Below, piece by piece: positions 17,184-25,965 of a stretch of DNA of 64,000 nucleotides. Every line of letters begins with the position of its first letter. Within the stretch, counting starts at the first letter, position 1. Origin of the DNA: Pseudomonadota bacterium (lineage in GTDB: Bacteria > Myxococcota_A > Polyangia > GCA-2747355). The DNA is taken from contig JADJTL010000002.1 in the NCBI GenBank assembly GCA_016711215.1, positions 310,001 through 374,000 of the forward strand. The letters are read 5' to 3'. Both the position numbers and the translations under genes were made by a program. The notes below the pieces were generated by a model. It saw nothing but the letters and a program-made list of their open reading frames with translations, ran no database searches and was not told the origin of the DNA.

Positions 17184-18587
17184 CTATGGCCTCTTGCTCG
17201 GGGCAGCGCGCGCGCGGACACAGCGCAACGCGGCGCCGCACCAGTGCAGCCAGACCTCTTGCTGGAGCCGAGCGCGCTGCTCGGCGGGGAAGGCCAGCAG
17301 CGAGAGCACCAGACTTCCGCGGCGCTCGACCGACCACTCGGCACCCGCGCCGTCCCGGTAGACGATCACCCCCGCGAGCGCCTCTGGCGTCGGAGGCTGC
17401 CGCTCTCGTGCCAGGCGATCGGCGAAGAGATGCTGCTCCGCGTTGCTGAATTCCACCGCGTCGGCCTCGCTGTCCCAGGCCGTAAGGTGCACAATCGCCG
17501 GCAGCGGCGCCCCCTCACTCAGCCGATAGGCCACGAGCCGATCGCCGCCCCAGCCTGCGGCCGCGCGCTCGGCCACCGCGGAATCAACGCCCTGCGCCAG
17601 GTAGAGCCGGAGCTGGAACTCACCGAGCGTGTCCTGGCGCACGATCGATGCCGACGCTAGCGCGGGCAACGCGCGCGGCCGCAAGCGCAGAGCAGGCTCA
17701 TGGCTGCGGTATTTTTCGAAGTGCAGCACCTGCTCCGTCGTCTCGGGCGGGCGGCGAAAGAGCGCCGAGACCGCGCTCCAGGGCTCGGTGGCCCGCACGC
17801 GCTGGATCAGCCGCAGCCCGCTCAGATAGGGGAAGGTCAGCACCTCCCGCAGAAAGGGTGGGACTGACTTCCCCCCGCCGCCGCCGCCCGCTAGCGCGGC
17901 ACCGACGAACTGCTCGAGCTGGCCGGGCACGCTGCTGAGGTCGAGCCCAGCGGGTTGCAGCACGTCCTCGAGCATCACCGCGGTGCAATCGCCCTCGACC
18001 AGGGCCGCCTGAGCGAGCTGCCGATCACCGTTATCCTTGAGGGGCCGGACGAAGCGCAGCAGGTGGAAATGCTGGTCCTGCAGCGCGTGGCAAAGCTCAT
18101 GCACCAGGGTCGGACGCTGCAGGAGCAGGGGCAGCCAGTCGGCGATCGCCAGCCGCCGCGCCTGGGGATCGTAGAAGCCGGCGATCTGCTCGCTGAGCAG
18201 CGCCAGGACCGCCTGACGATAATCGAGCTCCAGCGGCAGGAGACCGAGGCGCTTGAGCACCTGCTCCTCGTTGGCGATCTCCGCCTGTTCGTACTCGGTG
18301 GCGAGGCGCTGCTCGATCTGCGCGACCACCTGCGCCCGGCTCGCGACGATCATCGGTACCGCCGCGCGAATCCGCAGCTCGCGCAGGTCGCTGACGACCC
18401 GCAACAACGCGCGGGCCTCGCTCTCGCGCTGCTGCGCGGCCCAAACGCCACCATCCTTGCGCTCCGGCGTCGGCGCCGAAGCCACGCCGCCGTCGGCGGG
18501 GGCCTGGGGCGCGGCGCCCGCCTGCGGCGGGGTCACGAGCAGCGAGCACGCGAGGAGCAAGACGACAACAGCACGCCGGCGCATCAT
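17184..18587 (-). CDS. secreted zincin-type metallopeptidase
   Basis: A 467-residue exported protein. It has an Arg-rich n-region, a hydrophobic h-region and a likely cleavage after QAGA near residue 26. The zinc motif is HELCH (163-167) with a downstream Glu in VEGD (about 198), the spacing of a gluzincin-like peptidase. The rest is unassigned and ends in a Cys-containing tail. Substrate is unknown; periplasmic or extracellular location is inferred from the signal. The ATGATG at 18587/18584 is chosen because the signal sequence starts there. It is divergent from mfd across 53 bp and convergent with the ArsA-like gene. Confidence 0.75.
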   Translation of the reverse strand: MMRRRAVVVLLLACSLLVTPPQAGAAPQAPADGGVASAPTPERKDGGVWAAQQRESEARALLRVVSDLRELRIRAAVPMIVASRAQVVAQIEQRLATEYEQAEIANEEQVLKRLGLLPLELDYRQAVLALLSEQIAGFYDPQARRLAIADWLPLLLQRPTLVHELCHALQDQHFHLLRFVRPLKDNGDRQLAQAALVEGDCTAVMLEDVLQPAGLDLSSVPGQLEQFVGAALAGGGGGGKSVPPFLREVLTFPYLSGLRLIQRVRATEPWSAVSALFRRPPETTEQVLHFEKYRSHEPALRLRPRALPALASASIVRQDTLGEFQLRLYLAQGVDSAVAERAAAGWGGDRLVAYRLSEGAPLPAIVHLTAWDSEADAVEFSNAEQHLFADRLARERQPPTPEALAGVIVYRDGAGAEWSVERRGSLVLSLLAFPAEQRARLQQEVWLHWCGAALRCVRARAAPSKRP

Positions 18588-18640
18588 GGCGGTGACGATA
18601 ACACGCGCCGCGCTGGCAGCCTGGCTCGTCCTGGCCATCT

Positions 18641-21600
18641 GTGGCACCTTCCGGCGCCGTGGCGTCCTCGAGATCCTCTGGGCTGGAGCGCGAACAGGCG
18701 ATCATCGATGCGCTGGCCGCCGGCTCGCGCGTTGTCGTGCTGCACGGCGCGCAGGGCGCCCCGCTGGCGCTGACGCTGACGCGCCTCGCGCAGCTAGCGC
18801 CGCAACGCCCGCTGCTCGTTATCACCGCCGACGACGACGGCGCGCGAACCCTCGGCGGCGACCTCGCGTTCTTCAGCGCGCCGAGCAGTGACGACGCCAC
18901 CGCGACGCCCGCGGTGGTTGTGCTGCCGGCCCCCGCGAGCTCGCCCTACGCAGAGATGGCCCCGGACCGCGGCGCGCTGCTGGGGCGCATGACGGCGCTC
19001 TTCCAGCTCCAACGCGCGCGCGACCTGGCGCGAGAGCATCCGCTCGTCGTCTGCTCGGCGCCAGCGCTGCAACGCCAGGTGGTGCCGCCGCAGCTGCTGG
19101 CCGCGCTCTCGTTGCGCTTGACCGTCGGCGCGACCGTCGACCGCGATACGCTGCTGGCGCAGCTCGTCGCCGCGGGCTATGAGCGCTGTCCCGTCGTCGA
19201 TGATCCTGGGACCTTCGCCGTGCGCGGCGGGATCGTCGATCTCTTCCCGCCGCTATATCGCTACCCGACGCGGCTCGAGCTTCTCGGCGACGAGATCGAG
19301 TCGCTCCGACTCTTCGATCCAGCGACCCAGCGCACGCTGCGACGCTGCGACGAGGTGCTGGTGCATCCGGTGAGCGAGTTGCTGCGCCCCGCCGGGCACG
19401 ACGTGCGCGGCGCGCTGCTGGCGCTTGCCGACGAGCTGCACCATCCAACGCGCGCGACCCGCGCGCTGCTCGACGAGATCGAGCACGGCCACGCGCTGCT
19501 CGGCGCCGCCACGCTTGCCCCCGCGTTTTGCGCGGCGTTGGTTCCCCTCTGGCGCTATCTGCCCGCGAACGTCTGCTGGGTCCTCGTCGATCCCGAGGCC
19601 CTGCAGCAGACCTTCGTCCAGCAACTCGAGCACCACGAGCAGCTCTATCGGCAGCGCCTCGCCGCCGGGCGCCTGGCCTACCCTCCAGCGGCCTTCTTCA
19701 GCGCGGAGGAGGCCATCGCCAGCGCGAGCGCCGCCGAGCCGCGCCTCGAGGTGCGGGCGACGACGCAGGCTGGCGATCACGCCCTCAGCCTCGTCGCCGG
19801 CGACAACGCCGAGCTGATCGCCCACCTCAAGCGCGCCCGCGCGGCGCGCGGCGACGAGATCATCACGGCCTTGACCCGCGATCTGGAGGCGCTGCGCGAC
19901 GAGGGCCGTCCCGTGCTGATCGCCGCCGGTGATGCGAGCCACAGCGAGACGCTGCGCGCGCTCTTCGAGGCCCACGGGCTGAGCCCTCGCGAGTTGCCGG
20001 CGCCGACACCCGGCGCGCTTGGCGCGCGCGGCGCTCCGCTACCCGAGTCCGCCGCGCCGCAGATCTACTTGCGCCACGGGCACCTCAGCGCTGGCTTTCG
20101 CCTCCCCGGTGGCTGGGTCGTGATCGCCCACGACGAGATCTTCGGCCCCAAGACGACGCGACAGGCGCCGCGACGAGCCCAGCCCGGCGGCGCGCGCGCC
20201 GACCTGCGCGAGCTGCGCCTGGGCGACGCGGTCGTGCATAGCGAGCACGGCATCGGCCGCTACCAGGGCCTGGTGCAGCTGCAGGTGGCGGGCGTGCAGA
20301 GCGACTTTCTGCTGCTCGAGTATGCCGGCGGCGACCGGCTCTATCTGCCCGTCTATCGCATGCACCAGGTGCACCGCTACGTCGGCTCGGAGGGCGGCGC
20401 GCCGCGGCTCGACCGACTCGGTGGCAGCACCTGGCAGAAGAAGCAGCGCAAGGTTGCTGGCGATGTGCGGCGCATCGGCGAGGAGCTGCTGCAGCTCTAC
20501 GCCCAACGCGCCGCGTTGACGGGGCATGCCTATCCAGCGCCCGGGCCCGACTTCATCGACTTCGAGCAGACCTTTCCCTTCACCGAGACACCCGACCAGC
20601 TGCAGGCGATCCAGGCCACGCTCGCGGACCTGACGAGTGAGCGGCCGATGGACCGCCTGGTCTGTGGCGACGTCGGCTTCGGCAAGACCGAGGTCGCGCT
20701 GCGGGCTGCGTATCTCGTCGCGGCCGCTGGCCGTCAGGTGGCGGTGCTGGCGCCGACGACGGTGCTCGTCGAGCAGCACTACCGAACCTTTCGCGAGCGG
20801 ATGGCGCCCTACCCGCTGCGCGTCGAGTCGGTCAGTCGCTTTCGGTCGACGCGCGAGCTGCGCCAGGTGCTCGCCGACCTGGCGGCGGGACGGGTGGACA
20901 TCGTCATCGGGACACACCGCCTGCTCTCCGCGGATGTGCAGTTCCGCGAGCTCGGGCTGCTGGTGCTCGACGAGGAGCAGCGCTTCGGGGTTGTCCACAA
21001 GGAGCGGATGAAGCGCTGGCGAACGCAGGTCGACGTGCTGGCGCTGACCGCGACGCCGATCCCGCGGACGCTTCAGCTCAGCCTGGCAGGCCTGCGCGAG
21101 ATTTCGGTGATCACCACGCCGCCGCAGGACCGGCTGGCGATCCGCACGGTGCTCTGCCGTTGGGACGACGCCGTCGTCGCCAACGCGATCCGCAAGGAGC
21201 TGGGGCGCGGCGGCCAGGTCTTCTTCGTCCACAACGAGGTGCAGACGATCGAGCAGTGCGCGCGGCGCGTGGCCGAGCTCGTGCCGGAGGCGCGGCTCGT
21301 GATCGGCCACGGGAAAATGGACGCGCGGCGGCTCGAGCGCGTGATGCTCGACTTCGTCGCCGGCCGCTTCGATGTGCTCGTCTGCACGACGATCATCGAG
21401 GCCGGGCTCGACATTCCGCGCGCCAATACGATGCTGGTCGACCACGCCGATCGCTTCGGCCTCAGCCAGCTCTATCAGCTGCGCGGGCGCATCGGTCGCA
21501 GCCACCTGCGCGCCTACTGCTTCTTGCTGCTGCCGCCCTTCGGGGAGCTGAGCGACGAGGCCCGCGTGCGGCTCGAGCTGCTGCAGCAGTTCACGCAGCT

Positions 21601-22216
21601 CGGCAGCGGCTTCTCGATCGCGAGCTACGACCTCGAGCTGCGCGGCGCGGGCGACCTACTGGGCGACCGGCAGTCCGGCCACATCGCCGCGGTCGGCTTC
21701 GACGCCTACGCGCGCATTCTCGAGGAAGCGGTCGCCGAGCTGCGAGGGCAGCCGATTCGCCGCGAGACGGACCCCGAGATCAACGCGCAAATCGCGGCCT
21801 TCATCCCCGACGATTACGTCGAGGACACCGGCCAGCGCCTCGAACTCTATCAGCGCCTGAGCCACGCCGCGAGCGACGAGGCGGCGGTCGGCGACATCCT
21901 CGCCGAGATGCGTGACCGCTACGGTACGGCGCCGCGCGAGGTCGACGCCCTCGGGCAGCTGATGGTGATCAAGGGCCTGGCGGCGCGCCTACGCGCCCGC
22001 GTCGTCGACCTCGGCGCCGGTCGGCTGGCCTTGACGCTCGAGGCCGACACTCCGCTCTCGAGCCAGCGCATCCGGCAGCTCGTCGCGGCGCCGGAGAGCG
22101 GCTTCCGCCTGCTCGGGCCGGCGCGACTGAGCCGCAGGCTGCGGCCTGACGAGCAGCCCCAACCGCTCGCCGCGGCCCAGCGCATCCTTCACACGCTGCT
22201 CGCCAGCAGCCGCTGA
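18641..22216 (+). CDS. mfd: transcription-repair coupling factor
   Basis: A 1191-residue Mfd, the DNA translocase that removes RNA polymerase stalled at lesions and recruits UvrA. The N-terminal UvrB-like region covers about 1-400. The RNA polymerase-interaction segment contains VVHSEHGIGRYQG (about 530). The helicase has Walker A GDVGFGKTE (676-684), DEEQ (777-780), TATPIPRT, EAGLDIPRAN and QLRGRIGRS. The TRCF C-terminal domain is present. Length matches the family. The GTG at 18641 is used; an ATG start in frame is absent near the N-terminus, and in-frame GTG codons downstream leave some doubt. It lies divergent to the metallopeptidase gene. Confidence 0.96.
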   Translation: MAPSGAVASSRSSGLEREQAIIDALAAGSRVVVLHGAQGAPLALTLTRLAQLAPQRPLLVITADDDGARTLGGDLAFFSAPSSDDATATPAVVVLPAPASSPYAEMAPDRGALLGRMTALFQLQRARDLAREHPLVVCSAPALQRQVVPPQLLAALSLRLTVGATVDRDTLLAQLVAAGYERCPVVDDPGTFAVRGGIVDLFPPLYRYPTRLELLGDEIESLRLFDPATQRTLRRCDEVLVHPVSELLRPAGHDVRGALLALADELHHPTRATRALLDEIEHGHALLGAATLAPAFCAALVPLWRYLPANVCWVLVDPEALQQTFVQQLEHHEQLYRQRLAAGRLAYPPAAFFSAEEAIASASAAEPRLEVRATTQAGDHALSLVAGDNAELIAHLKRARAARGDEIITALTRDLEALRDEGRPVLIAAGDASHSETLRALFEAHGLSPRELPAPTPGALGARGAPLPESAAPQIYLRHGHLSAGFRLPGGWVVIAHDEIFGPKTTRQAPRRAQPGGARADLRELRLGDAVVHSEHGIGRYQGLVQLQVAGVQSDFLLLEYAGGDRLYLPVYRMHQVHRYVGSEGGAPRLDRLGGSTWQKKQRKVAGDVRRIGEELLQLYAQRAALTGHAYPAPGPDFIDFEQTFPFTETPDQLQAIQATLADLTSERPMDRLVCGDVGFGKTEVALRAAYLVAAAGRQVAVLAPTTVLVEQHYRTFRERMAPYPLRVESVSRFRSTRELRQVLADLAAGRVDIVIGTHRLLSADVQFRELGLLVLDEEQRFGVVHKERMKRWRTQVDVLALTATPIPRTLQLSLAGLREISVITTPPQDRLAIRTVLCRWDDAVVANAIRKELGRGGQVFFVHNEVQTIEQCARRVAELVPEARLVIGHGKMDARRLERVMLDFVAGRFDVLVCTTIIEAGLDIPRANTMLVDHADRFGLSQLYQLRGRIGRSHLRAYCFLLLPPFGELSDEARVRLELLQQFTQLGSGFSIASYDLELRGAGDLLGDRQSGHIAAVGFDAYARILEEAVAELRGQPIRRETDPEINAQIAAFIPDDYVEDTGQRLELYQRLSHAASDEAAVGDILAEMRDRYGTAPREVDALGQLMVIKGLAARLRARVVDLGAGRLALTLEADTPLSSQRIRQLVAAPESGFRLLGPARLSRRLRPDEQPQPLAAAQRILHTLLASSR

Positions 22217-22237
22217 GCTGAGGACAACCGGCCGCCG

Positions 22238-22264
22238 TGGCGCGCCGCCAGAGGCGCTCGGCCA
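22238..22264. terminator. hairpin between convergent mfd and punA
   Basis: TGGC (22238-22241) pairs with GCCA (22261-22264) and GCGCC (22242-22246) with GGCGC (22253-22257), with a TCG bulge and a 6-nt loop. It occupies the 49-bp gap between two converging genes, so a shared terminator is plausible. No T-run follows on either strand. Confidence 0.35.
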
Positions 22265-22265
22265 G

Positions 22266-23102
22266 TCAGCTCGGGTCGTGGCTCGCCAGGCGCCCGACGA
22301 GTTGGGTCAGCAGCGCCGTCACCGCCTGCTCCATCCGACCGACGACCTCCATCACCTCGAGGTGCGAGAGCGCGCCGCCGAGGCCAGCCGCCGCGTTGGC
22401 GACGCAAGAGAGCGCGAGCACCCGCGCGCCCATATGCCGCGCCGCGATCACCTCGGGCACCGTCGACATGCCGACGACATCGGCACCCAGGGTGCGCAGC
22501 ATCCGGATCTCGGCCGGGGTCTCGTAGCATGGCCCGCTCAGCGCGGCGTAGACGCCCTCCGCCAGCGTCAACCCTGCTGCGTGCGCGGCCTGATGCGCCG
22601 CGGCGCGCAAGGTCAGATCGTAGGCCTCGCTCAGATCGGGGAAGCGCGGCCCGAGCCGCTCGTCGTTCGGTCCGAGCAGCGGATTGTCGCCGACCAGGTT
22701 GAGGTGGTCCGTGATCAGCACGAGGCGTCCCGGCGCGAGGTCAGCGCGGATGCCACCAGCGGCGTTGGTCAGCACCAGGGTGCTGCAGCCCGCCGCGACC
22801 AAGGCTCGCACGGGCAAGACGACCTGCGCCAAGGGATGGCCCTCGTAGCGGTGGACGCGCCCCTGCATCACCAACACCGGCACGCCGGCGCAGCGGCCCG
22901 CGACCAGCCGCCCGGCGTGGCCCTGAACCGTGCTTTGGGCGCAGCCCGGAAGCGCCGCGTAGGGCACCGCGACCGCCGCCTCCAGCCGATCGGCGAAGGC
23001 CCCCAAGCCCGAGCCGAGCACGATTCCCAGCCGCGGTCGGAGCGGCGCCACCTGCGCCAGAATCGCCGCCGCCGCCGCCTGCACCTGATCCCATAGCGCC
23101 AT
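22266..23102 (-). CDS. punA: purine nucleoside phosphorylase
   Basis: A 278-residue trimeric-type purine nucleoside phosphorylase, which splits purine (deoxy)nucleosides to base and (deoxy)ribose 1-phosphate. Visible family motifs are GIVLGSGLG (phosphate loop), LTNAAGG, SGPCYETPAE and GMSTVPEV, with the Asn of SCVANAA in the base pocket. The ATG at 23102 has GAGGAG 6-7 nt upstream; in-frame codons to 23159 are not supported. It is the last gene of the deoC-deoB-deoA-cnt-punA operon, 20 bp after the transporter gene, and it supplies the sugar phosphates used by deoB and deoC. MTA phosphorylase is less likely given the overall match and context. Confidence 0.92.
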   Translation of the reverse strand: MALWDQVQAAAAAILAQVAPLRPRLGIVLGSGLGAFADRLEAAVAVPYAALPGCAQSTVQGHAGRLVAGRCAGVPVLVMQGRVHRYEGHPLAQVVLPVRALVAAGCSTLVLTNAAGGIRADLAPGRLVLITDHLNLVGDNPLLGPNDERLGPRFPDLSEAYDLTLRAAAHQAAHAAGLTLAEGVYAALSGPCYETPAEIRMLRTLGADVVGMSTVPEVIAARHMGARVLALSCVANAAAGLGGALSHLEVMEVVGRMEQAVTALLTQLVGRLASHDPS

Positions 23103-23122
23103 CGGTAGCTCCTCAGCCTCGC

Positions 23123-24622
23123 CTAGACGAGGATGCCCGCGAGCGCGGCGGAGAGACACGAGACCAGCGCCCCGGCCAGCATCGCACGAAAGCCCAGGCG
23201 CGCGAGGTCGGCGCGACGCGCCGGTGCCATCGCCCCAATGCCGCCGAGCTGGACCCCGATCGAGGCCACGTTGGCGAAGCCGCAGAGCGCGTAGCAGGCG
23301 ATCACTGCCGAGCGCGCGCTCAAGACCGGCGTCGGCGCGTCGAGCATGGCCTTGAGATCGAGATAGGCCAGCAGCTCGGTCAGCACCAGCTTCTCGCCGA
23401 GCAGCCGGCCAACCGCCGGCGCTTCAGGCCAGGGCACCCCCAGGGTCCAGGCCAGCGGCGCCAGCGCCGCGCCCAAGAGCTGCTGCAAGCTGGTACCGAC
23501 GAGACCCAGCAGGCCGTTGAAGAGCGCCATCATCGCGACGAAGGCGATCAGCATCGCGGCGATGTTGAGCACCAGCGTCATCCCCTCGCTCGCGCCACGG
23601 GCCACGGCCTCGATCATGTTGGCGTCGGGTCGCTCGACCGGCACCTCGGCCCCGCCGGCGGTCACGGCTTGCTCGGTCTCCGGGTAGATCAGCTTGCTGA
23701 TCGCCAGCGCCGCGGGCGCCGCCATGAAGGAGGCCGTCATCAGGTGACCGGCGATGCCTGGCAGCGACTGGAGCATGCCCACATAGACAGCCATCACCCC
23801 GCCGGCGACCGTGGCGAAGCCCCCGACCATCACCGCCATCAGCTCGCTCTGCGTCAGGCCGGCGACGAAGGGGCGCACGAGCAGCGGTGCCTCGGTCTGA
23901 CCGAGGAAGATATTGGCGCTGCAGGAGAGGGTCTCGGCGCCGCTGCTGCCGAGCATGTGCATCATCCCGCGAGCCAGGTACTTGATGATCCACTGCATCA
24001 CCCCGAGGTGGTAGAGCAGCGCGGTCAAGGCCGAGAAGAAGATGATCGTCGGCAGCACCGCGAAGGCCAGCGACTTGAGCGCCGGACTCATCCGGCCGAC
24101 GAAGGTCTCGGCGATCAGCACGCCGCTGTGCGGGTCAGCGTGGCGCACTTCGTGCGCCTCGGTCGATTGAAAGACGAACTCGATCCCCGCCTGCGCAAAA
24201 CCAATCAACCCGCGGATCCCGCGGTCGACGCCGTCGAAGAAGAGCTGGCCGACGAGCGGGTTGAGCACGATCAGCGCGAAGAGCGCGTGCAGCGCCAGTC
24301 CCCACAGCACCGGCCGCCAGCGGATGCCGCGCCGATTGACCGAGAGCAGCCAGCACAGGCCGAGCACGACGGCGTAGCCGAGCAGGCCGCGCAGGCGGGC
24401 GAACTTCCCGCCGCTCGGCGGCCGCAGCCTGCCCCCTTGGCGGCGCAGGAAGCTCGAGCCGCTGCTGCTCGCCGCGACGCTCGCCACTGAACCCGCCGAC
24501 GCCCCTCCCGCACCCTCCGCCCGCGCGGCGACCGGCGCCAGAACGCCCGTGAGCAGCAGCGAGAGCGCGAGCAACGTCCCCATCGGCAGCCTCGCCGCCC
24601 GCAGCGCAGTCCCGCGCTTCAT
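23123..24622 (-). CDS. concentrative nucleoside transporter, NupC/CNT family
   Basis: A 499-residue cation-coupled nucleoside importer in the inner membrane. It has about ten hydrophobic segments and the CNT signature GQTEAPLLVRPF, with SELMAVMVGGFATVAGG and SGMTL-like core segments. The N-terminal 60 residues look like a cleavable signal (basic, then a hydrophobic stretch, then Ala-rich AARAEG) plus a Ser-rich linker, which is unusual for this family. GAGGTGAGG precedes the ATG, and the ATG overlaps the deoA stop by 4 bp (ATGA). Its place between deoA and punA fits uptake of nucleosides for the adjacent phosphorylases. Confidence 0.92.
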   Translation of the reverse strand: MKRGTALRAARLPMGTLLALSLLLTGVLAPVAARAEGAGGASAGSVASVAASSSGSSFLRRQGGRLRPPSGGKFARLRGLLGYAVVLGLCWLLSVNRRGIRWRPVLWGLALHALFALIVLNPLVGQLFFDGVDRGIRGLIGFAQAGIEFVFQSTEAHEVRHADPHSGVLIAETFVGRMSPALKSLAFAVLPTIIFFSALTALLYHLGVMQWIIKYLARGMMHMLGSSGAETLSCSANIFLGQTEAPLLVRPFVAGLTQSELMAVMVGGFATVAGGVMAVYVGMLQSLPGIAGHLMTASFMAAPAALAISKLIYPETEQAVTAGGAEVPVERPDANMIEAVARGASEGMTLVLNIAAMLIAFVAMMALFNGLLGLVGTSLQQLLGAALAPLAWTLGVPWPEAPAVGRLLGEKLVLTELLAYLDLKAMLDAPTPVLSARSAVIACYALCGFANVASIGVQLGGIGAMAPARRADLARLGFRAMLAGALVSCLSAALAGILV

Positions 24623-25965
24623 CGCCTCACCTCGTGAATCAGCGGCGGCACGCTGCAGGGCTGCTCGGCCCAGATCAGCGCCGGCCGCAGCAGAGCCTCG
24701 GCCGCGCGTGCTCGCGCCTCATCGCGGTGGTGCAGGATCGCCAGCACCTCGCCGCGGGCCACCCGCTGGCCGAGCCGTACCTGCCAGCTCAATCCCACCG
24801 CCGGATCGATCCGGTCGTCGAGTCGCAGGCGACCCGCGCCCAGTCGCACGGCGGCCCGGCCGATCGCCTCGCAATCGAGCGCGACGAGCACGCCCGCCTC
24901 CTCGGCGCGCAGCTCACGCGCGCCGTCGGCGATCGGCAGGCGTCGGGGATCGTCGACCACCCGCGCATCGCCCCCCTGCAGCGCAATGCAGCGCCGCAGC
25001 CGCTCGAGGCCGCTGCCGTCCGCCCGCGCCTGCGCCAGGCGCGCCCGCGCCTGCGCGAGATCGCTGGCCACGCCGGCGAGCAGCAGCATCTCCGCGCCGA
25101 GCGCTGCCGTCAGCGCCCAGACGTCGGACGGTCCGCGCCCCTGGAGGACCTCGATGGCCTCGCGCAGCTCGTTGGCGTTGCCGATCGCGAGCCCCAGCGG
25201 CTGGCTCATGTCGCTGAGCACGACAGTCACGCGCTTGCCTGCCGCCGCGCCGATCGTTTGCGCTGCGTCGGCCAACGCACGCGCCCGCTCGAGGTCCTTG
25301 AGGAACGCGCCGCTGCCGACCTTGACGTCGAGCACCAGCGCGTCGATGCCGGCCGCCAGCTTCTTGCACATGATGCTGGCGGCGATCAGCGGAATCGACT
25401 CGACGGTCGCGGTCACGTCGCGCAGCGCGTAGAGGCGTCGGTCGGCGGGGGCCAGCTCGTCGCTCTGGCCGGCCAGCACCAGACCCGCGCCGGCCAGCAC
25501 GGCGGCGAAGCGGGCGAGGTCGAGATCCGTGCGCAGCCCGGGGATGGCCGCCAGCTTGTCGAGCGTGCCACCCGTATGGCCGAGCCCACGACCCGAGATC
25601 ATCGGCACCGCGACCCCGCAGGCCGCGACCAGCGGGGCGAGGCAGAGCGAGATCTTGTCGCCGACGCCGCCCGTCGAGTGCTTGTCGATCTTGGGCAGCG
25701 CGATCGCCGAGAGGTCGGCGACACGCCCGGAATGCAGCATCGCGGTCGTCAGCGCCGACAGCTCCTCTGAGTCCAACCCGCGCCAGTAGATCGCCATCAG
25801 CAGGGCCGCGAGTTGATAGTCGGGCACCGTCCCGGCCGTCACACCGGTGATCAACGCCTCGAGCTGGGCCGCGTCGAGGCGCTGACCGTCGCGTTTGGCG
25901 CGAATCAACTCGACCACCGGAGTCGAGAGCGGCGCCGGCGGCTCGCGCTCGGCTGGGCCTAGCAT
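24619..25965 (-). CDS. deoA: thymidine/pyrimidine-nucleoside phosphorylase
   Basis: A 448-residue phosphorylase that cleaves thymidine or other pyrimidine nucleosides to base and (deoxy)ribose 1-phosphate. The phosphate-binding motif is KHSTGGVGDK, and the family pattern SGRGLGHTGGTLDKL is complete. The C-terminal PYNP domain is present, and length is typical. Thymidine versus broader pyrimidine preference cannot be decided from these motifs. It overlaps the deoB stop by 7 bp and the transporter start by 4 bp, so translation is coupled on both sides. Confidence 0.94.
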   Translation of the reverse strand: MLGPAEREPPAPLSTPVVELIRAKRDGQRLDAAQLEALITGVTAGTVPDYQLAALLMAIYWRGLDSEELSALTTAMLHSGRVADLSAIALPKIDKHSTGGVGDKISLCLAPLVAACGVAVPMISGRGLGHTGGTLDKLAAIPGLRTDLDLARFAAVLAGAGLVLAGQSDELAPADRRLYALRDVTATVESIPLIAASIMCKKLAAGIDALVLDVKVGSGAFLKDLERARALADAAQTIGAAAGKRVTVVLSDMSQPLGLAIGNANELREAIEVLQGRGPSDVWALTAALGAEMLLLAGVASDLAQARARLAQARADGSGLERLRRCIALQGGDARVVDDPRRLPIADGARELRAEEAGVLVALDCEAIGRAAVRLGAGRLRLDDRIDPAVGLSWQVRLGQRVARGEVLAILHHRDEARARAAEALLRPALIWAEQPCSVPPLIHEVRR

